DNA of 40,068 nt from Brachyspira sp. Lineage in GTDB: Bacteria > Spirochaetota > Brachyspiria > Brachyspirales > Brachyspiraceae. The notes under the pieces are model-generated. The model saw only the letters and a program-made list of their open reading frames with translations, was not told where the DNA came from and did not search any database. The position numbers were made by a program, and so were the translations under genes. This document shows, one piece after another, positions 33,103 to 40,068 of this stretch. The stretch spans positions 1 through 40,068 of the forward strand of contig NZ_JARHYI010000091.1 of NCBI RefSeq assembly GCF_029258575.1. The letters run 5' to 3'. Position 1 is the first letter of the stretch. Each line of letters begins with the position of its first letter.

Positions 33103-34596
33103 TTATTTTTTTCCTGAATACATATTAATTACTAAATTAGGAAGTTCTTTTTCTAATATTCCATACCAAATAGATTTTTTTCTTTTTAGTGTTTTACTGC
33201 TCATAGCAATATTCATTAATTTATTATAAGTTTCATTAGCCTTTTGAACATTTTGAAATATTGGTATATGATTAGCAGGAAATATTTCAGATATATTAGC
33301 CTCTATATCTTTTTTAATAACAACATCATATATAGGTAAAACTTTTTCATATCCAGCACAAATACTCTCAGCATACTCTAGCACCATCTTATCAAAATCA
33401 GGTATAGTCTTTAATAATTTTATAATCAAAGAAAAAGTATCTATAGCCTCTTTATAATTTTCTTTAACAACATAAGCACCATTAGCATTATCACATAAAT
33501 CACATATAGTTGTATTCGTATAGCTTGATATATATTCATTTACATGTTCATCTATTTGGAAAGCAGGCATTGATTTTGATACCTTTGATATTAAATCCAA
33601 TATAGAAGTGAACATTCTTTGTTTCCATAAATTGCATTTAACACTTTTTACAAGCTCTTCCATCTCATTAAAAAAATGTTCTTTATATTTTTCTTCTTTA
33701 TTAAAGATAGCCTCTACTATAGGTATTTCTGTACCTTTAAATGATATCATGCCATTATCATAAAAAGAGATAATATTCTTTTCAAATATTTCACTTTTTA
33801 CTTTACTGTTCTCTTTCAAAAAGTTAAACTGCAAATTTTTAGTTACTATTACTTTATTTTCTTTAGGTGCTAAAGTATTTGCTCTAGCTTGCATTCTAGC
33901 GGCATTATTGATTAAAAATCCTGATAAATCTCCGTCCTCTGTTATTATCAATGAACTATTTGTATTACCGCCTGATATTCCCGCACTGATTTTAAAATCT
34001 GGCAAACCTGAAGTATCTACACTTGAATATTCATTTAATAATCTCTTCTTACTCAATACTCCAATTACAGCAATTGTAGCACTCAAAGCATCTGTAGCTG
34101 AAGGGCATACCATAATTATTTCATCGCCCTGCTTTCTATGTGATATAACATTATAAAATTTTGTAACTTCACTTACTTTATTTTGCATCAAATCATCTAA
34201 AGCATGCATCTTTGAAAGATTATTTTTATTCTCTTCGCAAAATTTAGTATAACCATGAATATCAAGCATTGCTATATAAATATCAGCTATTGAAAGGCTA
34301 AGTTTTAAATCCCCAGCAAAATTATATTTTTGATTCTCTGTAACGAAAAGACTCCATAATTTAGGATATGACTCTTTATCCAAATTATTAAAAAATCCCC
34401 AATTAATTTTTCTTATAAGATCAAATAAACCTTTTAATATTGCTTTATGGTCATGAACTTTTTCAAAATTGACATTCTTGGCATAAGTAAAAATCTCAGA
34501 AAAAGTTCTTATTTCTCCTGAAACTATCTTTTCACTTAAATGAGTATATAATTCATATTTAGAAGTGGATTGATTGTATTCTCCTATTTTATTCAC
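33103..34596 (-). CDS. Class III adenylate/guanylate cyclase domain protein
   Basis: A 497-residue soluble protein with a central class III nucleotidyl cyclase domain (about 105-265). The catalytic set looks complete: first metal Asp in AMLDIHGYTKFCE, Lys and second metal Asp in HRKQGDEIIMV, the purine-selecting Asp in EDGDLSGF, and the transition-state Asn and Arg in LINNAARMQARAN. The Lys/Asp pair favours ATP over GTP, so cAMP synthesis is the best guess. The N-terminal 100 residues and the C-terminal 230 residues are helical and not recognised; no membrane helix, HAMP or GAF domain was seen. It is transcribed alone, divergent from trmL. Confidence 0.82.
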   Translation of the reverse strand: MNKIGEYNQSTSKYELYTHLSEKIVSGEIRTFSEIFTYAKNVNFEKVHDHKAILKGLFDLIRKINWGFFNNLDKESYPKLWSLFVTENQKYNFAGDLKLSLSIADIYIAMLDIHGYTKFCEENKNNLSKMHALDDLMQNKVSEVTKFYNVISHRKQGDEIIMVCPSATDALSATIAVIGVLSKKRLLNEYSSVDTSGLPDFKISAGISGGNTNSSLIITEDGDLSGFLINNAARMQARANTLAPKENKVIVTKNLQFNFLKENSKVKSEIFEKNIISFYDNGMISFKGTEIPIVEAIFNKEEKYKEHFFNEMEELVKSVKCNLWKQRMFTSILDLISKVSKSMPAFQIDEHVNEYISSYTNTTICDLCDNANGAYVVKENYKEAIDTFSLIIKLLKTIPDFDKMVLEYAESICAGYEKVLPIYDVVIKKDIEANISEIFPANHIPIFQNVQKANETYNKLMNIAMSSKTLKRKKSIWYGILEKELPNLVINMYSGKK

Positions 34597-34753
34597 TTTT
34601 TTCCTCTTACCTTATTTTATAGCAGACACATATTTATTACTTTAACTTATAAACAAAAAAAATCAATAGTGTATTATAATCATATTGAAAAAAATATAAT
34701 CTATACTAAAATAAAACAAAATTATAAAAATAAATTAAATATTATAAAAATAT

Positions 34754-35242
34754 ATGAATGAAAAAAAAATTAATGAAAATTTTAATATAGCATTAGCTTT
34801 ATACAGACCTGAAATACCAGCAAATACTGGAAATATTGGGAGATTATGTGTAGGGCTTAATATATCTTTGCATATAGTTTCTAAACCTTCTTTTATCATA
34901 AGTTCTAAAGAGGTTAAACGTGCGGGACTTGATTATTGGGAAAATTTAAATCTGATAAAACATGAAAATGAAAACACATTTTTAGAATACTGTCAAATTA
35001 ACAATAAAAGAATAGTACCTATTACAAAATTTGGTAAAAATAGATATGATGAATTTCAATATTCAAATAATGATATACTTCTGCTTGGAAGAGAATCCAC
35101 TGGACTAAGAGAATCTTTATGGGAAAATGATTTGGAAAATTCTATATACATACCTATGAGTGATAATGTACGTTCTATAAATGTATCGAATACTGCTGCA
35201 ATAGTTGTATATGAAGCCTACAGACATATTTGTCTTATATAA
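34754..35242 (+). CDS. trmL: tRNA (cytidine/uridine-2'-O-)-methyltransferase TrmL
   Basis: TrmL methylates the ribose of the wobble base (position 34) in some leucine tRNAs. The 162-residue protein is a minimal SPOUT/SpoU fold: ALYRPEIPANTGNIGR near the N-terminus, the DYWENLNLIKHEN block, the knot motif LLLGRESTGLRESLW and the final SDNVRSINVSNTAAIVVYEA. The predicted start has no clear ribosome site. A 518-base gene-free stretch with G-rich elements follows, with fumarase genes converging from the far side. Confidence 0.92.
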   Translation: MNEKKINENFNIALALYRPEIPANTGNIGRLCVGLNISLHIVSKPSFIISSKEVKRAGLDYWENLNLIKHENENTFLEYCQINNKRIVPITKFGKNRYDEFQYSNNDILLLGRESTGLRESLWENDLENSIYIPMSDNVRSINVSNTAAIVVYEAYRHICLI

Positions 35243-35760
35243 AAACTATAATTACATATACCAGACCTTATTCTTTACCAAATTATTTTGCAATCTTTAT
35301 TTTTACTTTATTTCTTTACTGAAAAATAAACAGTAATACCAGAACAAGTTTTCGATTAAATTGATTATCTATTCAACGCACGGTTAATAAAATTTTTTAT
35401 ATGGTTTAAATTATATTATTAATAGATTCATATTGAAAATTGAATTCTGCGTGCGGTAATGAGATTATAAACTTAAATAAAATTTGGGTGGGTTTTGCAA
35501 TTACAAAATAAACTGCAAAAAATAAAATAATTATCAATATAAAAATAAACAATAAAATAAAAGGGTGGGAACAAGAATAAAGCAAAAAACGAAATTTTTA
35601 TTAAATTCGTTTAATATTTTAATTATTATTCTTTATCAATTTATTTACATACCCCGCCCTTTAATATTTTCTGTCTATACGAAAATTCTAATTTTATTTA
35701 TATTTAATACTAAATTAGTACAAGCATGCCCACCCAAGTTTTTTTAATTGCTATGAATTG
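35243..35760. other. Gene-free convergent region with four G-rich elements
   Basis: 518 bases between convergent genes. It contains four GGG(C/T)GGG cores: plus strand at 35486-35492 and 35563-35569, minus strand at 35653-35659 and 35729-35735. The two outer and the two inner copies form nested inverted pairs with almost equal arm spacing (77 and 76 bases). Two further GC islets, ACGCACGGTTAAT (from 35376) and GCGTGCGGTAAT (from 35449), precede them. A 60-codon open frame at 35565-35747 starts and ends inside the elements and is probably not a gene. Confidence 0.6.
35486..35735. repeat. Nested inverted set of GGGYGGG elements
   Basis: Plus-strand cores TTTGGGTGGG (35483-35492) and AAAGGGTGGG (35560-35569) face minus-strand cores AAAGGGCGGG (35662-35653) and CTTGGGTGGG (35738-35729). 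Paired flanks (AAAGGG against AAAGGG, TTGGGTGGG against TTGGGTGGG) make a long imperfect palindrome with an AT-rich interior. The element also occurs at 3240-3246. This resembles a BIME/REP-type intergenic repeat or a bidirectional terminator, but the family is not known to me. Confidence 0.55.
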
Positions 35761-35765
35761 CTATG
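35746..35765. repeat. 10-base tandem repeat over the fumarase beta stop
   Basis: AATTGCTATG occurs twice in direct tandem (35746-35755 and 35756-35765) across the stop codon (TAG on the minus strand, 35763-35761). Probably a small slippage duplication. Confidence 0.7.
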
Positions 35766-36291
35766 CAGTTAAAGCATTGTTGCCCTTGGAATCTATAGCT
35801 ACAATAAGAGGCATATCTTCCACATAAAGCTCTCTAATAGCTTCAGTACCCAAATCCTCAAAAGCCATTATCTTAGATTTCTTCACACAATGCGACATAT
35901 AAGCAGCAGCTCCTCCAATGGCAGCAAAATAAATACCGCCGTATTTGATTATAGAATCTATTACCTCTTTACTTCTTTTTCCTTTACCTATCATAGATAA
36001 AAGTCCAAGCTCTAATAGTTTAGGAGAATAAGCATCCATTCTGTAACTTGTTGTAGGTCCGATACTTCCCATAACTTCATTAGGTTTATTTGGGGAAGGA
36101 CCAGCATAAAAAATTGTTTGATTTTCTATATTAAAAGGCAGCTTTTCATTATTATTTATCATATCAATTAATCTTTTATGTGCTGCATCTCTTGCAGTAT
36201 AGATAGTACCAGTTAAACTAACCATATCTCCAGCTTTTAAAACTGCTAATTTTTCTTTAGTTAAAGGAGTATTTAATTTTTTTATTTCCAT
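35761..36291 (-). CDS. Class I fumarate hydratase / tartrate dehydratase, beta subunit
   Basis: The 176-residue product matches the C-terminal half of class I fumarases. Motifs are the early MVSLTGTIYTARDAAHKRL, the substrate-binding FYAGPSPNKPNEVMGSIGPTT with SYRMD, MIGKGKRS, and the FAAIGGAAAYMSH segment. Together with the alpha subunit 10 bases upstream it forms an Fe-S hydro-lyase that interconverts fumarate and malate, or dehydrates tartrate; the two cannot be told apart by eye. In anaerobes lacking a full Krebs cycle such enzymes usually serve fumarate supply or aspartate/malate use. The stop lies in a 10-base tandem repeat. Confidence 0.92.
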   Translation of the reverse strand: MEIKKLNTPLTKEKLAVLKAGDMVSLTGTIYTARDAAHKRLIDMINNNEKLPFNIENQTIFYAGPSPNKPNEVMGSIGPTTSYRMDAYSPKLLELGLLSMIGKGKRSKEVIDSIIKYGGIYFAAIGGAAAYMSHCVKKSKIMAFEDLGTEAIRELYVEDMPLIVAIDSKGNNALTA

Positions 36292-36301
36292 AATTCAAAC
36301 T

Positions 36302-37144
36302 CTATAATACAATTTCTTTATGTCTAGTCACATGACATCCTGTACAAACACATACAGGAAGTGCAGTGATATGAGTTGCAAACATATTTATATGAACCGC
36401 CAAAGCAGTTGTATTTCCTCCAAATCCAGAAGGTCCAATATTCATTTTGTTGATATTTTCTAAAAGCTCTTCCTCTAATTTTTGCAAACGAATATCATCA
36501 TTTTTTGCCCCTATCTCTCTAAGTAAAGCCCTTTTAGCAATATCAGCACATTTCTCTATACTGCCTCCTAAACCTATGCCTATTATCATTGGAGGACAGG
36601 CATTTGATGCTGCCAATTGAATGGTTTCATATATAAATTCTTTTACCCCTTCTATTCCAGCAGAAGGGGGAAGCATCTTTATCCTGCTCATATTCTCACT
36701 TCCGAATCCTTTAGGTGCTGCTGTTATCTTTACTTTATCTCCATCTACTATATTGTAATGTATTATTGCAGGAGTATTATCATTTGTATTTTTTCTTTCT
36801 ATAGGATCATTAAGTACAGATTTTCTTAAATATCCTTTAGTATATCCTAATGCTACCCCTTTATTAATAGCATCTGTTAAATTACCACCTGTGAAATGCA
36901 CATCAGTTCCTATATCTACATATATAATTGCCATTCCAGTATCCTGACATATAGGTTTTAATTCTTTTGAAGCTATATCTGCATTCTCTATGAGTACATT
37001 CAAAATATTCTTTGCTATTTTATTTTGTTCTTTTTCAGCATTTTCTATTAGAGCCTTTTTAATATCTTCATTCAAATAAATATTCGCATCTATACATAAC
37101 TGTGCTACAATTTCAGTTATAAGACTTACATCTATTTCACGCAT
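36302..37144 (-). CDS. Class I fumarate hydratase / tartrate dehydratase, alpha subunit (Fe-S)
   Basis: The 280-residue product is the iron-sulfur subunit of a class I hydro-lyase. Cluster cysteines are in LKPICQDTGMAI, ASNACPPMIIGIGLGG and near the C-terminus VCVCTGCHVTRHKEIVL. KITAAPKGFGSENMS and GPSGFGGNTTALAVHI are family signatures. I place the start at ATG 37144 (MREIDVSL); an upstream in-frame TTG at 37156 would add four residues but overlaps the GGTGAT ribosome site. The beta subunit gene follows after 10 bases. The enzyme is expected to be oxygen-sensitive. Confidence 0.93.
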   Translation of the reverse strand: MREIDVSLITEIVAQLCIDANIYLNEDIKKALIENAEKEQNKIAKNILNVLIENADIASKELKPICQDTGMAIIYVDIGTDVHFTGGNLTDAINKGVALGYTKGYLRKSVLNDPIERKNTNDNTPAIIHYNIVDGDKVKITAAPKGFGSENMSRIKMLPPSAGIEGVKEFIYETIQLAASNACPPMIIGIGLGGSIEKCADIAKRALLREIGAKNDDIRLQKLEEELLENINKMNIGPSGFGGNTTALAVHINMFATHITALPVCVCTGCHVTRHKEIVL

Positions 37145-37194
37145 AAATATCACCAAATAATTTTAATATTACACTTTAAATATAACCGTTAAAA

Positions 37195-37230
37195 GATAAA
37201 AGCCCACTAATATTTCTATTAATAGGCTTT
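37195..37230 (-). terminator. Rho-independent terminator of flaB
   Basis: Minus strand: AAAGCCTATTAATA (37230-37217) pairs over 14 positions (two G-U) with TATTAGTGGGCTTT (37212-37199) around a GAAA tetraloop, then TTT. It lies 36 bases after the flaB stop and ahead of the fumarase promoter region. Confidence 0.88.
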
Positions 37231-37265
37231 AATATCTACATTTGTAATAAGTCGCTTAAATCAAA

Positions 37266-38102
37266 TTATCCAATAATTCTCATTATAGATTGATTTTTCA
37301 TATTAGCATTAGCCAACATAGCAGCACCAGTTTGTTGTAAGATTTGCTCACGAGTATAAGCAACCATAGCAGAAGCCATATCAGCATCGCGTATAACACT
37401 TTCAGAAGCGATAGTGTTTTCAGTAGCGATCATTAAGCTTTTTACCATAGATTCCATTCTGTTTTGAACAGCACCTAATTCAGCTCTTTGAGCTACTACC
37501 ATTTGTAAACCTTCATCAATTCTTCCTAAAGCTTGGTTAGCTGTTTCAACAGAAGAAATAGAGATAGGAGCATCTCCACCAACTTGTAAGTTAGCAGCAG
37601 TCATAGAACCTATGTTTACAGCAACTCTTTGATCCATATTAGCACCGATATGGAAAGTCATAGGAGTTTGACCATCAGCAGCAAAACGTCCTGTTAACAT
37701 GTTCATTTTGTTGAATTCAGCTTGAGAAGCAATTCTGTCAACTTCAGCTACTAATTGATTAACTTCTATTTGAATTAAAGCTCTGTCGCTATCAGAATAA
37801 ATACCGTTAGCAGACTGTATAGCTAATTCTCTCATTCTTTGCATAATATTAGTAGTTTCATTTAAATAACCTTCAGTTGTTTGAATGAAAGAGATACCGC
37901 TTTGAGCATTTTTAGTAGCTTGCTGTAAACCGCGGAATTGAGAACGCATTTTTTCAGATACTGCTAAACCAGAAGCATCGTCTCCAGCTGTATTAATTCT
38001 TTGACCGCTAGAAAGCTGTGCTGTTGTTTTAGTCATTGAACTTCCTGTTAAGTTCAATTGTCTGTTTGCATTTAATGCAGAAATATTATTGTTGATAATC
38101 AT
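37266..38102 (-). CDS. flaB: Flagellin FlaB (periplasmic filament core)
   Basis: FlaB polymerises into the core of the spirochete periplasmic filament. The 278-residue product consists of the conserved D0/D1 coiled-coil ends only: MIINNNISALNANRQL at the N-terminus, GDDASGLAVSEKMRSQFRGL, IQTTEGYLNETTNIMQRMREL, and the C-terminal REQILQQTGAAMLANANMK with ending RIIG. The short central part lacks the variable D2/D3 domains, as usual for FlaB. Spirochetes carry several flaB genes; which paralogue this is cannot be settled here. GGAGGG precedes the ATG. The gene is monocistronic between a sigma-70-like promoter and a strong terminator, with a leader of about 130 bases. Confidence 0.96.
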   Translation of the reverse strand: MIINNNISALNANRQLNLTGSSMTKTTAQLSSGQRINTAGDDASGLAVSEKMRSQFRGLQQATKNAQSGISFIQTTEGYLNETTNIMQRMRELAIQSANGIYSDSDRALIQIEVNQLVAEVDRIASQAEFNKMNMLTGRFAADGQTPMTFHIGANMDQRVAVNIGSMTAANLQVGGDAPISISSVETANQALGRIDEGLQMVVAQRAELGAVQNRMESMVKSLMIATENTIASESVIRDADMASAMVAYTREQILQQTGAAMLANANMKNQSIMRIIG

Positions 38103-38181
38103 AACTACCCTCCATGAATAGTGCTTAAAATATTTTGTAATTTTTCTTTTTCTAAAGCTTTTTTATATTATGTATTCTATA

Positions 38182-38211
38182 TACTGTTTAGTCATCCCCT
38201 AAAAAACAGTA
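38182..38211 (-). promoter_or_regulatory. flaB leader hairpin with CsrA-like GGGAUGA loop
   Basis: In the flaB leader UACUGUUUUUUAG (38211-38199) pairs with CUAAACAGUA (38191-38182), with three bulged U, leaving a loop GGGAUGA (38198-38192). CsrA binds GGA in hairpin loops (consensus close to ACAGGAUG). A second GGA lies in the ribosome site GGAGGG, the two-site layout described for flagellin mRNAs controlled by CsrA. Confidence 0.45.
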
Positions 38212-38239
38212 ACATAATATTAACTTCATATATGGTATT

Positions 38240-38267
38240 ATTATAATATCTTTTTAAAAAAAGTAAA
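38240..38267 (-). promoter_or_regulatory. Sigma-70-like promoter of flaB
   Basis: Minus strand TTTACT (38267-38262), 16 bases, perfect TATAAT (38245-38240). The start near 38233 gives a leader of about 130 bases. No minus-strand sigma-28 match was found upstream of flaB. Confidence 0.6.
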
Positions 38268-38270
38268 GAC

Positions 38271-38297
38271 TAAATTTTTATAAAAATATTCCGATAA
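38271..38297 (+). promoter_or_regulatory. Sigma-28-like promoter facing the M28 peptidase gene
   Basis: TAAATTTT (38271-38278), 11 bases, TCCGATAA (38290-38297). This is the closest match in the window to TAAAGTTT-N11-GCCGATAA, with the standard spacing. It points away from flaB toward the lipoprotein gene at 38390 and would give a leader of about 85 bases. Confidence 0.5.
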
Positions 38298-38389
38298 GGT
38301 TATTTTCACTATATTTTATTGACTTTTTAATAATATAAAATTAAAATCAAACAACATAATACAAAAAATAGGTAAAAAATTAAAATAAT

Positions 38390-39382
38390 ATGAAATATAT
38401 AACAATTATTTTTATAGTGATAATGATGCTTTTATATTCCTGTAATAATGCAAAAGCCAATACTGATATTAAAAATTCTAATGAAAAAAAAATCAATGAA
38501 AATTTCTATTTCAATGCTGATAATGCTTATAACTATATAAAAGCCCAAACTGATTTAGGACCTAGAAGTTATGGAAGCGAAGCTCATAAAAAAGTAAGAG
38601 AATTCTTCAAAAAAGAAATATCCAATATGGGATATGAGATTTATAGTCATAATTTTGAAGCTCCTTATATAAAAGAAAGAAAAGGAGAAAATATATATGC
38701 ATTTCTAAAAGGCAAAACTGATAACTATATAATTATAACAAGCCATTTTGATAGCCGTTCTGTTGCTGAAAAAGATCCTGTAGCATTCAATCGCAATAAA
38801 CCTATAAGCGGTGCTAATGACGGAGCAAGTAGTAGCGGAGTTTTACTTGAACTTATGAAGGCTTTGAAAAATTATAATGATTTACCTTATAGTGTATGTT
38901 TTGTATTATTTGATTTGGAAGATGATGGAAACTTATTCAATGTAGAAGGAAATTCGTTAATAGAAACTGATTGGATACAGGGAAGTATTGCATTTGTTAA
39001 TGAAGTTATTATAAGAGATAAATTAATAGACAAACAAAAAATAAAATTTGGTATACTTCTAGATATGGTTGGAAGCAAAAGTGCAAAATTCAAATATGAA
39101 ACTTTTGCCCATACTTATTATTCTCAAATATACGATAAAGTTTGGCAGTATGCTAACGATTTAGGATACAATGAATATTTTTATGATGATCATTACGGTA
39201 CTATAATAGATGATCATACACCATTTCTAAATGAGAAAATACCTTTTATAGATATAATAGATATCGAATATCCTTTTCATCATACTTCACAGGATACAAT
39301 AGACAAATTAGATAAAAAAACTTTAGAAGCTGTAGGAAAAACTGTCGAATATACAGTAAAGAATGCTGATAAAGTATATTAA
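38390..39382 (+). CDS. M28-family zinc peptidase / glutaminyl-cyclase-like lipoprotein
   Basis: A 330-residue exported protein with lipobox MLLYSC (modified Cys at about 18) and a single M28 domain. Likely zinc ligands are His and Asp of TSHFDSR and GANDGASSSGVLLELM, a Glu/Asp in FDLEDDG, and a late His in FHHTSQDTIDKLD. The pattern HFDSR, GANDGASS, FDLED and the HxTxDTxDKL tail match bacterial glutaminyl cyclases as well as M28 aminopeptidases, so it may cyclise N-terminal Gln or trim peptides in the periplasm. The ribosome site is weak. A sigma-28-like promoter upstream suggests membership in the motility regulon, which would be unexpected for this family. Confidence 0.82.
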   Translation: MKYITIIFIVIMMLLYSCNNAKANTDIKNSNEKKINENFYFNADNAYNYIKAQTDLGPRSYGSEAHKKVREFFKKEISNMGYEIYSHNFEAPYIKERKGENIYAFLKGKTDNYIIITSHFDSRSVAEKDPVAFNRNKPISGANDGASSSGVLLELMKALKNYNDLPYSVCFVLFDLEDDGNLFNVEGNSLIETDWIQGSIAFVNEVIIRDKLIDKQKIKFGILLDMVGSKSAKFKYETFAHTYYSQIYDKVWQYANDLGYNEYFYDDHYGTIIDDHTPFLNEKIPFIDIIDIEYPFHHTSQDTIDKLDKKTLEAVGKTVEYTVKNADKVY

Positions 39383-39548
39383 TTTCTTTCATAAACTGAA
39401 GTTGATGATTTAACAAAAATGTAAAATATTACAATTAAGTTTATAAAAATATATTATATAAAATTTATTTTACATTGAAACTATTAACTTTGTTATAAAA
39501 CAATGTTATAATTTTACGAAAATTAAACAAAATAGGAGATTTTTTAAT

Positions 39549-40068
39549 ATGTTTGGATATTTTGAATATTATTTTGGATATATATGGATATTAATTCCCG
39601 GTATAATATTAGGTTTTTGGGCTCAGTTTAAAGTTAAAGGAACTTATGCTAAATATAGTCAAATGGAAAATAAAAGAGGGATTACAGGTGCTCAGACAGC
39701 AAGATACATATTAGAAGGATACGGTATAGATATTCCTGTAGAAAGAATAGGAGGAACATTAACAGACCATTATGATCCTTCTGCAAAAGTTTTAAGACTT
39801 TCCTCTGGAGTTTATGATGGTACTGATGTTGCTGCTTTAGGCGTTGCTGCTCATGAGGTAGGACATGCAATACAGCATGATAGAGGATATGCTCCGCTTT
39901 CTATTAGAAATGGATTCTATCCTTTATGTGCTATAGGAGATCAATTCGGACCTTATTTAGTATTGATAGGTTTAGTTATAGGAGGGGCTGGAAGTTTCTC
40001 ATACTACATAATGATGGCAGGTATTGTACTTTTTGCTTTTGCGGTATTCTTCTCTTTAGTTACATTAC
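39549..40068 (+). CDS. YugP-type neutral zinc metallopeptidase, 3' end outside window
   Basis: The first 173 codons of a membrane metallopeptidase of the YugP/Zn_peptidase_2 family. An N-terminal membrane helix (about 10-28) is followed by the family block RGITGAQTARYILEGYGI, the segment TDHYDPSAKVLRLSSGVYDG, and the zinc motif H102-E103-V-G-H106 in AAHEVGHAIQHDRGY. Two further hydrophobic helices start at about 128 and 150. AGGAGA precedes the ATG by eight bases. The reading frame is open at the window edge. Substrates of this family are poorly known; envelope protein quality control is a common guess. Confidence 0.88.
   Translation, partial: MFGYFEYYFGYIWILIPGIILGFWAQFKVKGTYAKYSQMENKRGITGAQTARYILEGYGIDIPVERIGGTLTDHYDPSAKVLRLSSGVYDGTDVAALGVAAHEVGHAIQHDRGYAPLSIRNGFYPLCAIGDQFGPYLVLIGLVIGGAGSFSYYIMMAGIVLFAFAVFFSLVTL

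Noticed and set aside
35565-35747. 60-codon open frame in the region after trmL
   Set aside because: It starts with GTG inside one G-rich element and ends inside another, has no ribosome site and reads as a low-complexity hydrophobic translation of AT-rich spacer.
39470-39520. Promoter of the YugP-type gene
   Set aside because: A TATAAT is present but I could not find a credible -35 element at suitable distance.
1-40068. CRISPR array, tRNA, rRNA, insertion sequence or phage module
   Set aside because: No regularly spaced repeats, tRNA-like cloverleaf, transposase or phage gene was seen on either strand; this was by reading, not by a search program.

Overview
The window looks like a chromosomal segment of a low-GC, periplasmic-flagellated spirochete, most probably a Brachyspira species. 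The basis is the very AT-rich sequence and A/T-ending codons, spirochete-type flagellar genes (a FliY-type switch protein, a FlaB core flagellin, a hook protein carrying the spirochete Lys/Cys cross-link pair), and lipoproteins with short relaxed lipoboxes. The genus call is from memory of gene families, not from a search. I saw no rRNA, tRNA, CRISPR array, phage module or insertion sequence.

Layout. 1-3043 (+): fliL-fliM-fliY behind a sigma-28-like promoter, closed by a strong terminator. 3335-7114 (+): a stand-alone FliN copy, a cell-wall amidase, a degenerate LytM protein, an AtpZ-like membrane protein and nicotinate phosphoribosyltransferase. 7143-8648 (-): a TPR protein. 8887-13051 (+): flgE-flbD-motA-motB plus an rRNA-methyltransferase-like gene. 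13118-15155 (-): PTS HPr and enzyme I. 15305-17472 (-): cca-type nucleotidyltransferase and coaX. 17649-25835 (-): a hypothetical gene, a giant double DUF445 protein and an RND pump. 26241-27761 (+): a Spy/CnrX-like periplasmic protein, an ECF sigma factor and a zinc-finger anti-sigma factor behind a matching ECF promoter. 27763-29324 (-): purM-purN. 29424-29730 (-): remains of a broken gene. 29868-32985 (-): SurA-like lipoprotein and infB. 33103-34596 (-): class III nucleotidyl cyclase. 34754-35242 (+): trmL. 35243-35760: a gene-free stretch with four G-rich elements in nested inverted order. 35761-37144 (-): two-subunit class I fumarase/tartrate dehydratase. 37266-38102 (-): flaB. 38390-39382 (+): M28/glutaminyl-cyclase-like lipoprotein. 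39549-end (+): a YugP-type zinc metallopeptidase cut by the window edge.

How the genes fit together. Two blocks plus flaB supply the flagellar switch (FliM, FliY, extra FliN), stator (MotA/MotB, FliL), hook (FlgE) and filament core (FlaB). Two flagellar operons and the M28 gene share a sigma-28-like promoter pattern, whereas flaB has a sigma-70-like promoter and a long leader with a CsrA-like hairpin. The strongest candidates for something new are: the three-gene ECF stress/metal-sensing operon with its own GGAAC-N17-CGTC promoter; the amidase plus degenerate LytM pair, which recalls the AmiB/EnvC activator arrangement; the separate FliN copy; the fused double DUF445 protein; and the GGGYGGG intergenic elements.
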